Assembly (NCBI RefSeq): GCF_004342915.1
Contig: NZ_SLWL01000004.1
Coordinates: forward strand, 186,001 to 250,000
DNA: 64,000 nucleotides
Reading direction: 5' to 3'
Source: Camelimonas lactis
GTDB taxonomy: Bacteria; Pseudomonadota; Alphaproteobacteria; Rhizobiales; Beijerinckiaceae
The notes below the pieces were generated by a model. That model searched no databases and was not told where the DNA came from. It was given only the letters and a program-made list of their open reading frames with translations. Shown here piece after piece: positions 1-9,357 of the stretch. Both the position numbers and the translations under genes were made by a program. The first letter of the stretch is position 1, and each line of letters starts with the position of its first letter.

Positions 1-1184
1 GGGCGCCCGGGGCCGTCGCCGATGGTGCGACGCCCCGCTTCCTGACGGGTGGCCCGGTAGATGGCGAATGCATCCGCTGTGGCGTCGCGGGTTTCTTCCA
101 TGGCGCCCTCAGCGGCCAGAATCATCGCCCGCAGGTCATAACCGACCTCCGATGAACTGACGAGGCTAACGCGGGCGCGCAGGGCGTCCCACCGCGCCGC
201 CGCAGCGGTGTGCGCCCCGGCGCCGGCGCTCTCGCGCAGCACCTGCTGGACCAGCGGCAACGCGTCATCCGGCTCAATATTGGGCATCAGCACCGCGAAG
301 GCGCCAGGCCTGATCCTGGCGACGATGTCCGTCACGCGCGACAGCGCGATCAGCCGGTCATGAACCAGACGGATCCGGCTTTCCACCCCACCATCCCCGC
401 CGGTACGCTCCAGCTGCACGGCGACAAACGTCACGGGCGCCCGCACCTTGAGCTGCCCGGCGACCAGCCTCGCCGCCTGCCCCAGAAACGCGCCGAGATT
501 GAGAGCGCCGGTTTGTGGATCAAGGGCGGCGAGCACGTCGCGGGCGCGCTGCTGCCGTTCGCGCGTCATGCCAAGCGCCAGCGCCGCGCCAGTGGAAATC
601 GCAATGGTGGCGGCCAGCGTCAGCCACACGCCGATGGGCAGGGACGCGTCCGCGCCGCCGGCGGCCGGCCCCATGTCCGGAAACACCAGGAGAAGAATAC
701 AGCAGGTGGCCACGCCCAGCGCGATGGCCAACGGCTTGCGCGATGGCAGCGCTTCGCTGCGCCCGCGCCAGATCTCGCGTAGCGCGAGAAGCAGGAACAG
801 CGCGAACAGCAGCACGATCGACGCCATCAGCACCCCGGCGTCAACCTCGCCCCCGGCCATCGCCGCGCCGCCCAGCCACAGCAAGGCGACGCACCCGGCC
901 GGCGCCAGCACGGATGAACGCCCCTCAAAGGCCCGCGCGGCCTGCCAGACAAGTCCAAACGCGAAAATCGCCGCCGCGCCGCCGGCCAGCCCGGCCAGCC
1001 AGGGACCGCCAAACGCCATCCAGACGGCGAGGGACGCGCCGGTCGTCATGCCGGCGAACGCCGCGGCCCACCACATGAGCGTGACGACGCGCCGGTCCAT
1101 CAGCCAGAGCCCAAGCAGAAACACGCCTTGCGTGCAGGCGATCACTGCGCTGACACTGATAATGGTGGTGAATTGCAGCCCCAC
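1..1184 (-). CDS. Membrane protein with degenerate GGDEF domain (3' end cut by window edge)
   Basis: Reading the minus strand from GTG at 1184 gives about 394 open codons to the left edge, with no stop. GTG is the only plausible start after the in-frame TAA at 1230-1232, and AGGGG lies 6 nt before it. The N-terminal 215 residues hold about seven hydrophobic segments. From about residue 220 a GGDEF-type fold begins with LDPQTGALNLGAF (family form DxLTGLxNRRxF). The signature position reads VARIRPGAFAVLMP where active cyclases have VARxGGDEFAVLLP, so the catalytic motif (near residue 290) is RPGAF. In the family, loss of GGDEF means no c-di-GMP synthesis; such domains may bind nucleotide or act as scaffolds. 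No RBS-linked partner gene is visible. The domain call is fairly sure; the function is unknown. Confidence 0.75.
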   Translation of the reverse strand, partial: MGLQFTTIISVSAVIACTQGVFLLGLWLMDRRVVTLMWWAAAFAGMTTGASLAVWMAFGGPWLAGLAGGAAAIFAFGLVWQAARAFEGRSSVLAPAGCVALLWLGGAAMAGGEVDAGVLMASIVLLFALFLLLALREIWRGRSEALPSRKPLAIALGVATCCILLLVFPDMGPAAGGADASLPIGVWLTLAATIAISTGAALALGMTRERQQRARDVLAALDPQTGALNLGAFLGQAARLVAGQLKVRAPVTFVAVQLERTGGDGGVESRIRLVHDRLIALSRVTDIVARIRPGAFAVLMPNIEPDDALPLVQQVLRESAGAGAHTAAAARWDALRARVSLVSSSEVGYDLRAMILAAEGAMEETRDATADAFAIYRATRQEAGRRTIGDGPGR

Positions 1185-1668
1185 GGGGTTCCCCTGAATG
1201 CAAACCGTGTCTCCAGGTTCACCAATGTGTTACCACACCTTGTCCCACAGAAAAACCACGAAACCTGCCAGGTCATACCAGTTTTATTGCCAATTCGGCC
1301 TACATGAGCCCGGTTGTCCGCAGTTTCCGCCGCCTGCTGTCGCGTCACCGGCAAACAGCCCAGGAATTACGCCGGGAAACATGCCTTTTGCAATCAGCAG
1401 TTGCACGCGGCGGTCCCAGGTCGATCGTAGGCCGCCGCATGGGCTGCTTGCCTTCCGGCGATGGATGGGATAACTGGGCCGCTTCACGCATCGGCCCTGG
1501 CCGGAAGCTGAACGGACGCCCGCGTCTCCCGCCAGGGAGCATGCGGGGAGCCAGCCGGTTCATGTCCCGTGTTTCCGCCTTCGAACCCATGTTTCGGGCC
1601 TTGCACAACGAGGCTCGGAGGGCTTGGCGCCCGGGCGATGCGGAATTCGAGAGAAGAGGCCCGGTTTT
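1185..1668. other. Intergenic region between the GGDEF-like gene and rpsF
   Basis: About 480 bp between divergent genes. It must hold promoters for both the GGDEF-like gene (leftward) and the rpsF operon (rightward). I see no convincing -35/-10 pair, no RNA gene and no open frame with natural-looking composition. Its middle part (about 1240-1310) is richer in A/T than the surroundings. Confidence 0.5.
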
Positions 1669-2133
1669 ATGCCGCTTTATGAACATATCTTCCTGGCGCG
1701 CCAGGATGTCAGCGCCGCGCAGGTCGAAGCGCTGGTCGAGCAGTACAAGGGTGTGATCGAAGCCGCCGGCGGCTCTGTCCGCAAGGTGGAGCCGTGGGGC
1801 GTCAAGTCCCTCGCCTATCGCATCAAGAAGAATCGCAAGGCGCATTTCACGCTCATGAACATCGACGCTCCGCACGCCGCGGTGGCCGAGATGGAGCGTC
1901 AGATGGGCATCAGCGAGGACATCCTCCGCTTCATGACCATCCGCGTCGAAGCGCACGAGGAAGGCCCGTCCGCCATGATGCAGAAGCGCGACCGCGACGA
2001 CCGTCGTGATCGTGACGGCGAGCGCGGCGGTTTCGGCGGCGGCAACCGCTTCGGCGACCGCGAGCGCGGCCCGCGCCGTGAGCGCAACCGCGACGCCGAG
2101 CCCCAGGCGAATGCTTCCAGCGAGGAGAACTGA
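1669..2133 (+). CDS. rpsF: 30S ribosomal protein S6
   Basis: Encodes 154 residues starting [15 protein letters not shown], the standard start of alphaproteobacterial S6. A purine-rich GAGAAGAGG stretch lies before this ATG; an in-frame start 45 nt further upstream would add a non-conserved leader and is rejected. S6 binds 16S rRNA beside S18 in the small-subunit platform. The conserved body ends near residue 100 and is followed by an Arg/Asp/Gly-rich charged tail ([20 protein letters not shown]), which is common in alphaproteobacteria. rpsR starts 2 nt after the stop, so the two are co-translated, as usual for these interacting proteins. Confidence 0.97.
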   Translation: MPLYEHIFLARQDVSAAQVEALVEQYKGVIEAAGGSVRKVEPWGVKSLAYRIKKNRKAHFTLMNIDAPHAAVAEMERQMGISEDILRFMTIRVEAHEEGPSAMMQKRDRDDRRDRDGERGGFGGGNRFGDRERGPRRERNRDAEPQANASSEEN

Positions 2134-2135
2134 TC

Positions 2136-2372
2136 ATGGCCGCTGCTCCCCGTCGTCCGTTCTTCCGCCGTCGCAAGACCTGCCCGTTCTCGGGCCCGAA
2201 TGCGCCGAAGATCGATTTCAAGGACACGCGTCTGCTGTCGCGCTACATCTCCGAGCGCGGCAAGATCGTGCCGTCACGCATCACGGCCGTTTCGGCCAAG
2301 AAGCAGCGTGAGCTCGCCCAGGCGATCAAGCGCGCCCGCTTCCTGGGCCTGCTGCCTTACGTGATCCGCTAA
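2136..2372 (+). CDS. rpsR: 30S ribosomal protein S18
   Basis: Encodes 78 residues with the S18 core [41 protein letters not shown] split over the middle of the protein, ending [10 protein letters not shown]18 pairs with S6 on the 16S rRNA platform. The stop codon of rpsF is 2 nt upstream, so this is the second gene of a coupled pair. A strong hairpin terminator follows at 2433. Length and sequence are typical for the family, with nothing missing. Confidence 0.98.
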   Translation: MAAAPRRPFFRRRKTCPFSGPNAPKIDFKDTRLLSRYISERGKIVPSRITAVSAKKQRELAQAIKRARFLGLLPYVIR

Positions 2373-2432
2373 GGGTCCCTGCCCGCCACGAAGCCGGCCT
2401 GGGGTCGGCTTCACTGCGGATGACTGAAACAA

Positions 2433-2469
2433 CGTCCCGGCGCCCATCAGCGGGCGCCGGGACGGTTTT
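2433..2469 (+). terminator. Intrinsic terminator after rpsR
   Basis: A perfect 13-bp stem (CGTCCCGGCGCCC with its complement) closes on a 6-nt loop and is followed by GTTTT. It lies 60 nt after the rpsR stop and probably ends or attenuates the rpsF-rpsR transcript before the DUF2232 gene. Confidence 0.85.
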
Positions 2470-2600
2470 CCGGGAAACCGGACCGCAGGCCCCGCCTGCC
2501 TTCTTCACCGTCGCCGGGGCCATGGGGCCGCCGGTATTGTTGGGGACGTTGGATCTCCTAACCCTGCCGGGCCGGTCCCGGAGCAGCGGGACAGCACGAC

Positions 2601-3572
2601 ATGTACGCGCAGCTTCTGACAGGCATTGGAGCCGGACTGGCGTCCGCCCTGCTGTTCGCGGTGGTGATCTCGGGATCGCCGGCCGCCATGCTGCTGTCGT
2701 ACCTGACGCCCCTGCCCATTTTCATCGTCACCATCGGCTGGCGCCACGGAGCCGGCCTCGCCGCCGCCCTCACCGGCGCGATCGTCTGCGGCCTGATCTT
2801 CGGCTTCGGCGGTGGCTTCAGCGTCAAGGCGGGCCTCGCCTACGGCCTTGGTCTGGCGCTGCCGGCCTGGTGGATTGGCTATCTGGCGATGCTTGGCCGC
2901 ACCGACGCGGCGGGGCGCGCCGAATGGTATCCGCTGGGCAAGATCCTGCTGTGGCTGGCCGGAATCGCCACGCTGGTGGCGCTGCTGGGCGCAGTTGCCG
3001 TCGGCGGCGGCTACGCCGGCTATGAGCAGGCCATGCGCGCCGCCTTCGGCGCCCTGTTCGACGCCAGCCAGGGCAGCCCGGCGCTTCCCGAGGGCGTCAC
3101 CCGCGATGACCTGATCGATACGCTGATCACCGCCGCGCCGCTGCTGACCGCCGGCTCGTTCGCGCCGATGCTGACGCTCAACCTGTGGCTGGCCGGCCGC
3201 ATCGTCGCCGCCTCGGGGCGTCTGGCGCGGCCATGGCCGGCGGTGGCGGACACCCGCATGCCGTTCTGGGCCGTCGGGGCGCTGGCGGTGGCGATCCTTC
3301 TGGCGACCCTGGGCCAGGGTTTCGCGGGCTTCACCGGCCTCGCCCTCACCGGCGCGCTGGGCGCCGCTTTCGCCCTGCAATGCCTCGCCGCCCTGCACAC
3401 CGCCCTGCGCGGCAAGCCGGCCCGCCCGTTCATCCTGGCGCTGCTTTATGCGCTGATCATTCCGTTTTTCGTCTGGATCCTGCCGGTGCTCGCGCTGGGC
3501 GGCGTTCTGGATTCCCTTGCGCGCGCCTTCAGAAAAACCGGCGCGGCCCCCCCACCCGCAAACGACGCCTGA
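2601..3572 (+). CDS. DUF2232 family membrane protein
   Basis: Encodes 323 residues, very hydrophobic, with about eight membrane segments. The first starts at [17 protein letters not shown] and the last is near [19 protein letters not shown]. The position between rpsR and rplI is the conserved site of DUF2232 proteins in alphaproteobacteria. A GGGAC stretch lies about 8 nt before the ATG. The biochemical function of the family is not established; membrane transport or envelope roles have been assumed only from topology. rplI starts 32 nt downstream, so the two are probably co-transcribed. Confidence 0.85.
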   Translation: MYAQLLTGIGAGLASALLFAVVISGSPAAMLLSYLTPLPIFIVTIGWRHGAGLAAALTGAIVCGLIFGFGGGFSVKAGLAYGLGLALPAWWIGYLAMLGRTDAAGRAEWYPLGKILLWLAGIATLVALLGAVAVGGGYAGYEQAMRAAFGALFDASQGSPALPEGVTRDDLIDTLITAAPLLTAGSFAPMLTLNLWLAGRIVAASGRLARPWPAVADTRMPFWAVGALAVAILLATLGQGFAGFTGLALTGALGAAFALQCLAALHTALRGKPARPFILALLYALIIPFFVWILPVLALGGVLDSLARAFRKTGAAPPPANDA

Positions 3573-3604
3573 TTTTCAGGCTCACCATTCACTGGAGCAA
3601 CATC

Positions 3605-4171
3605 ATGCAGGTCATTCTTCTCGAGCGCGTCGCCAAGCTCGGCCAGATGGGCGAGACCGTCCGCGTCAAGGACGGCTTCGCCCGTAACTTCCTTCTGCCG
3701 CAGGGCAAGGCGCTGCGCGCCACCAAGGCCAACCTGGCCCGTTTCGAAGAGCAGCGCGCCCAGCTCGAGGCCCGCAACCTGGAGCGTCGCGGCGAGGCCG
3801 AGAAGGTTGGCGAAACCCTGAACGGCCAGGCTTTCGTGCTGATCCGCCAGGCTGGCGAAACCGGCGTGCTGTACGGTTCGGTCTCCTCGCGCGATATCGC
3901 CGAGGCGCTGACCGAGGGCGGCTTCTCCGTTGCCCGCCAGCAGATCGGCCTCGATTCGCCGCTGAAGAACCTCGGCCTGCACGAGGTCGCCGTGCACCTG
4001 CACCCGGAAGTCGAGGTCAGCGTCACCATCAATATCGCCCGCAGCCCCGAGGAAGCCGAGCGCCAGGCCCGCGGCGAGGACGCCATCGTGCGTGAGGAAA
4101 CCAGCCTCGACGACCTGGGCCTGGAAGTGGGCGCCGCGCTCGCCGACGCCGGCGACGACGTCGAGCTCTGA
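3605..4171 (+). CDS. rplI: 50S ribosomal protein L9
   Basis: Encodes 188 residues starting [30 protein letters not shown], the L9 N-terminal RNA-binding domain, followed by the long connecting helix and the C-terminal domain ([28 protein letters not shown]). The C-terminus has an acidic extension ([13 protein letters not shown] to the end), usual in Rhizobiales, which makes it longer than the 149-residue enterobacterial protein. L9 binds 23S rRNA near the L1 stalk. A longer in-frame start upstream overlaps the DUF2232 gene and is rejected. An intrinsic terminator follows at 4199. Confidence 0.97.
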   Translation: MQVILLERVAKLGQMGETVRVKDGFARNFLLPQGKALRATKANLARFEEQRAQLEARNLERRGEAEKVGETLNGQAFVLIRQAGETGVLYGSVSSRDIAEALTEGGFSVARQQIGLDSPLKNLGLHEVAVHLHPEVEVSVTINIARSPEEAERQARGEDAIVREETSLDDLGLEVGAALADAGDDVEL

Positions 4172-4198
4172 GTCTTCGCTCAACATGCGGATACGGAA

Positions 4199-4223
4199 AG
4201 GCGCCCTCCCGGGCGCCTTTTTT
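4199..4223 (+). terminator. Intrinsic terminator after rplI
   Basis: Stem AGGCGCCC / GGGCGCCT with a TCCC loop and a six-T run, 27 nt after the rplI stop. Ends the DUF2232-rplI transcript before dnaB. Confidence 0.92.
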
Positions 4224-4262
4224 GTTGGCGGGCCGCCTTTTTCCGCCGGCAACGCCATTTTT

Positions 4263-4297
4263 CCGTTGGCAAGACTGCTTTCCCCGTTGGCAAGACT
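4263..4297 (+). repeat. Short direct repeat before dnaB
   Basis: CCGTTGGCAAGACT occurs twice, at 4263-4276 and 4284-4297, with a weaker third copy (CCGCCGGCAACGCC) at about 4244. It sits between the rplI terminator and dnaB. No function can be assigned; it may be a regulator site or a local duplication. Confidence 0.6.
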
Positions 4298-4508
4298 TCT
4301 GCCCGCAACACGGATCACTTTTCACACCTGGCTTGTGAATCGGTGGGGAAAGACTGTCAGCCTGATTCAGGAACAGGCCGCAACGTGCTGGCGCAGCAGC
4401 ATTTTATGGATGACGCGGCAAACCTGGCGCCGCCGCGTCGTCGCCCGCGCGGGGGCGTGGATCGAAACCTGCGCCGCGACGTGCTAGAAGCGAAGCTGGC
4501 TCCCCGTC

Positions 4509-6014
4509 ATGGTTAATAGGTCTGACATGTCGCCTGCAAATGCGCTCGCCACCCGCGTTGAGCCCACCGATCCTGGCCATCGCGTTGCCCCACACAATCT
4601 GGAGGCGGAGATGGCGCTGCTCGGCGCCATCATGATCAACAACGACGCCTATTATCGCGTCTCGGATTTTCTCAACGCGCCGCATTTTCATATCGAGACT
4701 CACCGCCGCATCTATGAGGTGGCCTCGCAGCTGATCCGCGCCGGCAAGATCGCCACGCCGATCACCATGAAGACGTTCCTTCAGGACGTCGACGCCGGCG
4801 GGATGACCATCGCGCAATACATGGCGCGCCTCGCCGCCGAGGCGACGACCATCATCAACGCCGAGCATTACGGCCGCGCCATCTATGACCTGGCCATCCG
4901 CCGCGAGCTGATCGCCGTTGGCAGCGACATGGTCAACCTGGCCTTCGACGCGCCGGTTGAAGCCTCGCCCCGCGACCAGATCGAGGAAGCGGAGCGCAAG
5001 CTGTACGCGCTGGCGGAAACCGGCCGGTACGACGGCGGCTTCATGCCCTTCGGCAACGCGTTGACAGAGGCCATCGACATGGCCGCCGCCGCTTTCAAGC
5101 GCGCCGGCAAGCTCTCGGGCATTTCCTGCGGCCTCACCGATCTTGACCAGAAGATGGGCGGCCTGCAACGCTCCGACCTCATCATCCTGGCCGGGCGCCC
5201 CGCCATGGGCAAAACCTCGCTGGTCACCAATATCGCCTTCAACGTCGCCAGGGCGTGGAAAGCGGAGCGGCGTCAGGACGGCGTGCTGGAATCGGTGAAC
5301 GGCGGCGTCGTTGGCTTCTTCTCGCTGGAAATGTCGGCGGAGCAGCTCGCCAACCGCATCATCGCCGAGCAGTCGGGCGTGGCGTCCTACAAGATCCGGC
5401 GCGGCGATCTCCAGGAAGACGAATTCATCCGCATCGCCGACGCGGCGCGGGAAATGCAGAGCCTGCCGCTGTACATCGACCAGACCGGCGGCATCTCCAT
5501 CGCCCAGCTCACGGCGCGCGCGCGCCGGCTGAAGCGGCAGCGGGGCCTTGACCTGCTGATCGTCGATTACCTGCAACTGCTCACGGGCTCGACCAAGAAG
5601 GGCGACAACCGCGTGCAGGAGATGACCGAGATCACCACCGGCATGAAGGCGCTGGCCAAGGAATTGCAGGTGCCGATCATCGCCCTGTCGCAGCTGTCGC
5701 GTCAGGTGGAGAGTCGCGACGACAAGCGGCCGCAACTTTCGGACCTGCGTGAGTCGGGCTCGATCGAGCAGGACGCCGACGTGGTGCTGTTTGTTTACCG
5801 CGACGAGTATTATCTGAAGATGAAGGAGCCCAAGCCCGGCTCCGAAGAGCATTTCAAATGGCAAGCGGAGATGGACCAGGCCCACGGCAAGGCCGAAGTC
5901 ATTATCGGCAAGCAGCGTCACGGCCCCACGGGCACGGTGCAGCTGGCGTTCGAGGCCGAAATCACCCGCTTCTCCAACCTTGCCCAGGTCGACCACCTGC
6001 CGGAGCAGTACTGA
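4509..6014 (+). CDS. dnaB: Replicative DNA helicase DnaB
   Basis: Encodes 501 residues. The N-terminal domain begins with PHNLEAEMALLGAIMINNDAY; the RecA-like helicase domain carries Walker A GRPAMGKTS (about 229-237), FFSLEMSAEQLANR, Walker B-like LLIVDYLQLL, and SQLSRQVESR with DLRESGSIEQDADVV, the full set of DnaB motifs. It unwinds DNA 5'-3' at the replication fork as a hexamer. The start is uncertain: ATG 4509 lacks a clear Shine-Dalgarno, while ATG 4527 has AGG 7 nt upstream. No intein is present. Neighbours rplI upstream and alr/radA downstream are the usual order in the group. Confidence 0.97.
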   Translation: MVNRSDMSPANALATRVEPTDPGHRVAPHNLEAEMALLGAIMINNDAYYRVSDFLNAPHFHIETHRRIYEVASQLIRAGKIATPITMKTFLQDVDAGGMTIAQYMARLAAEATTIINAEHYGRAIYDLAIRRELIAVGSDMVNLAFDAPVEASPRDQIEEAERKLYALAETGRYDGGFMPFGNALTEAIDMAAAAFKRAGKLSGISCGLTDLDQKMGGLQRSDLIILAGRPAMGKTSLVTNIAFNVARAWKAERRQDGVLESVNGGVVGFFSLEMSAEQLANRIIAEQSGVASYKIRRGDLQEDEFIRIADAAREMQSLPLYIDQTGGISIAQLTARARRLKRQRGLDLLIVDYLQLLTGSTKKGDNRVQEMTEITTGMKALAKELQVPIIALSQLSRQVESRDDKRPQLSDLRESGSIEQDADVVLFVYRDEYYLKMKEPKPGSEEHFKWQAEMDQAHGKAEVIIGKQRHGPTGTVQLAFEAEITRFSNLAQVDHLPEQY

Positions 6015-6016
6015 CG

Positions 6017-6045
6017 TTAAAACTCTTTATAATATACTGAAATTA
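6017..6045 (+). promoter_or_regulatory. Possible promoter before alr
   Basis: An unusually A/T-rich stretch for this genome starts right after the dnaB stop and contains a perfect TATAAT (6028-6033). No well-spaced -35 hexamer is seen, so this is only a candidate for separate alr transcription. Confidence 0.3.
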
Positions 6046-6099
6046 TTATTGAAGCGCCGGCCGCCGCGGTTTGGCCGCCGCCGGCGCCGAAGGAGCCCC

Positions 6100-7272
6100 A
6101 TGCTGGACCCCGCCAAAGCCGGCCATGTCGCGCCGGACCCGGCCAACGCCGATCTCGCAGGCGCCGTGTTGACGATTGACCTTGGGGCGCTTTGCGACAA
6201 CTGGCGCGCCATGCGCGCCGCCTCGGGCGCGGCGGAATGCAGCGCCGTCGTCAAGGCCAACGCCTATGGAACCGGCCAGGGACCCGCGGTAACGGCGCTG
6301 CGCGCCGCCGGCTGCCGCACGTTTTTCGTCGCCCATCCGCACGAGGCTTTTCTGGCGAAGGCCGCCGCGCCAGACGCAACCATCTATGTACTCAACGGCC
6401 TGCCCCCTGGCGCGGCCCGTCGCCTCGCGGCGGCCGGCGTGCAGCCGGTGCTGGGCTCCCTGCATGAGCTGGCCGAATGGCGGCGCGAGGCCGGCGACGC
6501 GCCGGCGGCGCTGCACATCGACACGGGAATGGAGCGGCTGGGGCTGACGGCCCGGGAGGCTGGCGAGGCCGCGGCCCAGGGCGCTGGCCCCCTCTCCCTG
6601 GTCATGAGCCATTTCGTGGCGTCAGAGGAGCCGGACAATCCGCTGAACGATCGCCAGATCACGCGGTTCACCGAACTGTCGGCGCTGTTTCCAGGAACGC
6701 GCAGGTCCCTCGCCAACTCCTCCGGCATATGGCTGCCGCAAGCGCCGCACTTCGATCTGACGCGGCCAGGCTACGGGCTGTATGGCGGCAACCCCGCGCC
6801 GCACGTCCGCCCCGCCCGGCCCAACCCCATGCGCCCCGTGGTGCGGCTTGAGGCGCGCATTCTCCAGCTGCGGGACATCGCGCCGGACGATACGGTCGGC
6901 TACAACGCCAGCTGGCGCGCCAACGGCGAGCGTCGCGTCGCCACCCTGTCGGTTGGCTACGCCGACGGGATTTTCCGCAGCGCCAGCGTTGGCAATACGG
7001 GCTCGCCGCAGACCCACACGCCGCCGCACATGGGCGGCGCGGCGCTGGTTGCTGGCGTGCTGTGCCCGTTCGCCGGCAAGATCTCGATGGACCTGCTGGC
7101 GGTGGACGTCACCGGTGTTCCACGCGACGCGGCGCGGGCCGGCGACATGGTCACGCTGATCGGCGACGCGCTCAACGTCGACGCCGTGGCGGCGCGCTGG
7201 GGCACGATCGGCTATGAGGTGCTGACCAGTCTTGGCCAGCGCCATGCGCGTCACTACGTTGGGACGGCGTGA
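6100..7272 (+). CDS. alr: Alanine racemase
   Basis: Encodes 390 residues. The PLP-binding lysine lies in AVVKANAYGTG (K52), and the second catalytic base tyrosine in TVGYNASW (Y268); LTRPGYGLYGG and GKISMDLLAVDVT are further family signatures. The enzyme interconverts L- and D-alanine for peptidoglycan. ATG 6100 is preceded by AGGAG (6091-6095); an in-frame extension to 5980 overlaps dnaB and encodes a basic non-conserved leader. A terminator follows at 7362. Confidence 0.96.
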   Translation: MLDPAKAGHVAPDPANADLAGAVLTIDLGALCDNWRAMRAASGAAECSAVVKANAYGTGQGPAVTALRAAGCRTFFVAHPHEAFLAKAAAPDATIYVLNGLPPGAARRLAAAGVQPVLGSLHELAEWRREAGDAPAALHIDTGMERLGLTAREAGEAAAQGAGPLSLVMSHFVASEEPDNPLNDRQITRFTELSALFPGTRRSLANSSGIWLPQAPHFDLTRPGYGLYGGNPAPHVRPARPNPMRPVVRLEARILQLRDIAPDDTVGYNASWRANGERRVATLSVGYADGIFRSASVGNTGSPQTHTPPHMGGAALVAGVLCPFAGKISMDLLAVDVTGVPRDAARAGDMVTLIGDALNVDAVAARWGTIGYEVLTSLGQRHARHYVGTA

Positions 7273-7361
7273 TCAGCATCTGATTCAGCAACGCCGCCCA
7301 GGCGACTGATCAGGCGCGATTATTCCCTGACCCGGCGTGCGCCAGGGACGCGGCGGCAGGC

Positions 7362-7386
7362 GCGCTTCCGCCAGGAAGCGCCTTTT
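7362..7386 (+). terminator. Intrinsic terminator after alr
   Basis: Stem GCGCTTCC / GGAAGCGC around a GCCA loop, followed by CTTTTC, 90 nt after the alr stop. Confidence 0.75.
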
Positions 7387-7488
7387 CGCTGCGCCGCGTC
7401 TTGCCGCTGCGCCGCGCCTTGCCACGCTGGCGTGACGGATCATGCGCCAGCCCCTGATCTGGAAAACTTGCCCAGGAGTACCCGAGCC

Positions 7489-9012
7489 GTGGCCCGCGCC
7501 GTCCGACAGTTCATTTGCCAGGTCTGTGGCGCCTCCCAGCCCCGCTGGCAGGGAAAATGCGACGCCTGCAACAGCTGGAACTCGCTGGTGGAGGAAGGTT
7601 TGACGGCGCCGGTCAGCGGCGCGGCGTCCGGCCCCGCCTCACGCCGCAAGGGCCGCACCTTCCGGCTTGAGGGCCTGCAGGGCGACAGCGCCGAGCCGCC
7701 GCGCCTGCCCACCGGCATGGCCGAACTGGACCGGGTGACCGGCGGCGGCTTCGTGCGCGGCTCGGTGGTGTTGATCGGCGGCGATCCGGGCATCGGCAAA
7801 TCCACGCTGCTGATCCAGGCCTGCGCCCAGCTGGCGCGCGGCGGCCACCGGGTTGTCTACATTTCCGGCGAGGAGGCCGTGGCGCAGGTGCGACTGCGTG
7901 CGGAGCGGCTCAAGCTGTCAGACGCGCCGGTGGAGCTGGCCTCCGAAACCAATGTCGAGGACATCATCACCACCCTCGGCCAGGGGCCGGCGCCCCGGCT
8001 CGTGGTCATTGATTCGATCCAGACCATGTGGACCGGAGCGATCGATTCAGCCCCTGGCACCGTCACCCAGGTGCGCGGCAGCGCCCAGAACCTGATCCGC
8101 TTCGCCAAGACCAGCGGCGCGGCGCTCATTCTGGTCGGCCATGTCACCAAGGACGGCCAGATCGCCGGCCCGCGCGTCGTCGAGCACATGGTGGACGCGG
8201 TCGCCTCCTTCGAGGGCGAGAGCGGCCATCATTTCCGCATTCTGCGCGCGGTGAAAAACCGCTTTGGCCCCACTGACGAGATTGGCGTGTTCGAGATGAC
8301 CGGCCTTGGCCTGTCCCAGGTTTCGAACCCCTCGGCGCTTTTCCTCGCCGGCCGCGACGTCAACACGCCCGGCACGGCGGTGCTGGCGGCGATGGAGGGC
8401 ACGCGGCCGCTGCTGGTGGAGGTGCAGGCGCTGGTGGCCCCCAGCGCCCTCGGCACGCCGCGCCGGGCGGTGGTTGGCTTCGATTCCAGCCGCCTGTCGA
8501 TGATCATCGCCGTACTGGAGGCCCATGGCGGCGTCCGTCTTGGCCAGCACGACGTCTATCTGAACGTGGCCGGCGGCATGAAGATCACCGAGCCGGCGGC
8601 GGATCTGGCGGCGGCGGCGGCGCTGGTCTCATCGCTCTCCGGCTGCGCCCTGCCGCCTGACACGGCCTATTTTGGCGAAATCGGCCTCTCCGGCTCCATC
8701 CGCCCCGTGGTGCAGGCGACGACGCGGGCGCGCGAGGCGGCCAAGCTCGGCTTCAAACGTGTGGTTTCGCCGCCACTGGCGCAGGAAAAAACGACCGATG
8801 CAAAGTCCGCCGGCGAACGGGGCGACAGGCCGGCGGATCGCGATGCGCTGCGCGCCGACACTGTCTCGCACATCAGCGATCTGGTCGCGCAGATCGCCGC
8901 CGCCGGCCCAGGCAAACCGCGCGCGGCCAGCCCGCGTGAGAACGCGCGCGAGGGTCACGGCGCCAGGAGGGCGGAGCCATCGCGCAGCCGCCAGCCGGCC
9001 GACTGGGAGTAA
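7489..9012 (+). CDS. radA: DNA repair protein RadA (Sms)
   Basis: Encodes 507 residues from GTG 7489, which follows AGGAG by about 10 nt; a GTG 57 nt upstream is open but lacks a ribosome site. The zinc finger is C10-x2-C13...C24-x2-C27 (ICQVCG, KCDACNSW). Then come Walker A GGDPGIGKST, the RadA-specific KNRFG motif (VKNRFGPTDEIG) and the Lon-like C-terminal domain (VAGGMKITEPAADLA, FGEIGLSGSIRPV). RadA is a branch-migration helicase helping RecA. The C-terminus is longer than usual, with a basic Arg-rich tail of about 50 residues. Confidence 0.95.
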   Translation: MARAVRQFICQVCGASQPRWQGKCDACNSWNSLVEEGLTAPVSGAASGPASRRKGRTFRLEGLQGDSAEPPRLPTGMAELDRVTGGGFVRGSVVLIGGDPGIGKSTLLIQACAQLARGGHRVVYISGEEAVAQVRLRAERLKLSDAPVELASETNVEDIITTLGQGPAPRLVVIDSIQTMWTGAIDSAPGTVTQVRGSAQNLIRFAKTSGAALILVGHVTKDGQIAGPRVVEHMVDAVASFEGESGHHFRILRAVKNRFGPTDEIGVFEMTGLGLSQVSNPSALFLAGRDVNTPGTAVLAAMEGTRPLLVEVQALVAPSALGTPRRAVVGFDSSRLSMIIAVLEAHGGVRLGQHDVYLNVAGGMKITEPAADLAAAAALVSSLSGCALPPDTAYFGEIGLSGSIRPVVQATTRAREAAKLGFKRVVSPPLAQEKTTDAKSAGERGDRPADRDALRADTVSHISDLVAQIAAAGPGKPRAASPRENAREGHGARRAEPSRSRQPADWE

Positions 9013-9357
9013 CGCGCCGGCCGGCGCCCACGGTCATCCAGGCCGCCCGTGATGTTGCCGGACGGGCGCCATGAATGGCGGGCGCGCGCATGAAGCCACC
9101 GGCATTTGTGTTGACCGGCCCTGTGGTATGGCGCATGGGAATGCCCGGACGTTCGCCTGGCCGGAGCCCAGGTTTTCCCCGCTGGATTGCCTCATCCATC
9201 GGGAAAAGACGGTTTCATGGATTGCGAACCCTTCCGACTGACGCGAAACTCTGTCCGGGAAACGGGAATTTTGCTTCGGTCACCTGATTGACGCATGTTC
9301 GCCGCGCGAAGTTCCTCCCCTTCGCGGCGGATGCTCTAACCGGATGCGGTGTCATTT
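9013..9357. other. Intergenic region between radA and cvpA
   Basis: 345 bp with a small hairpin GCCCGT / ACGGGC near 9045-9066 just after radA, lacking a T run. No RNA gene or convincing reading frame is seen. It probably holds the cvpA promoter. Confidence 0.4.

Noticed and set aside
9013-9357. Search for tRNA or small RNA in the radA-cvpA gap
   Set aside because: No cloverleaf, no GTTCRA-type T-loop and no T-tailed hairpin.
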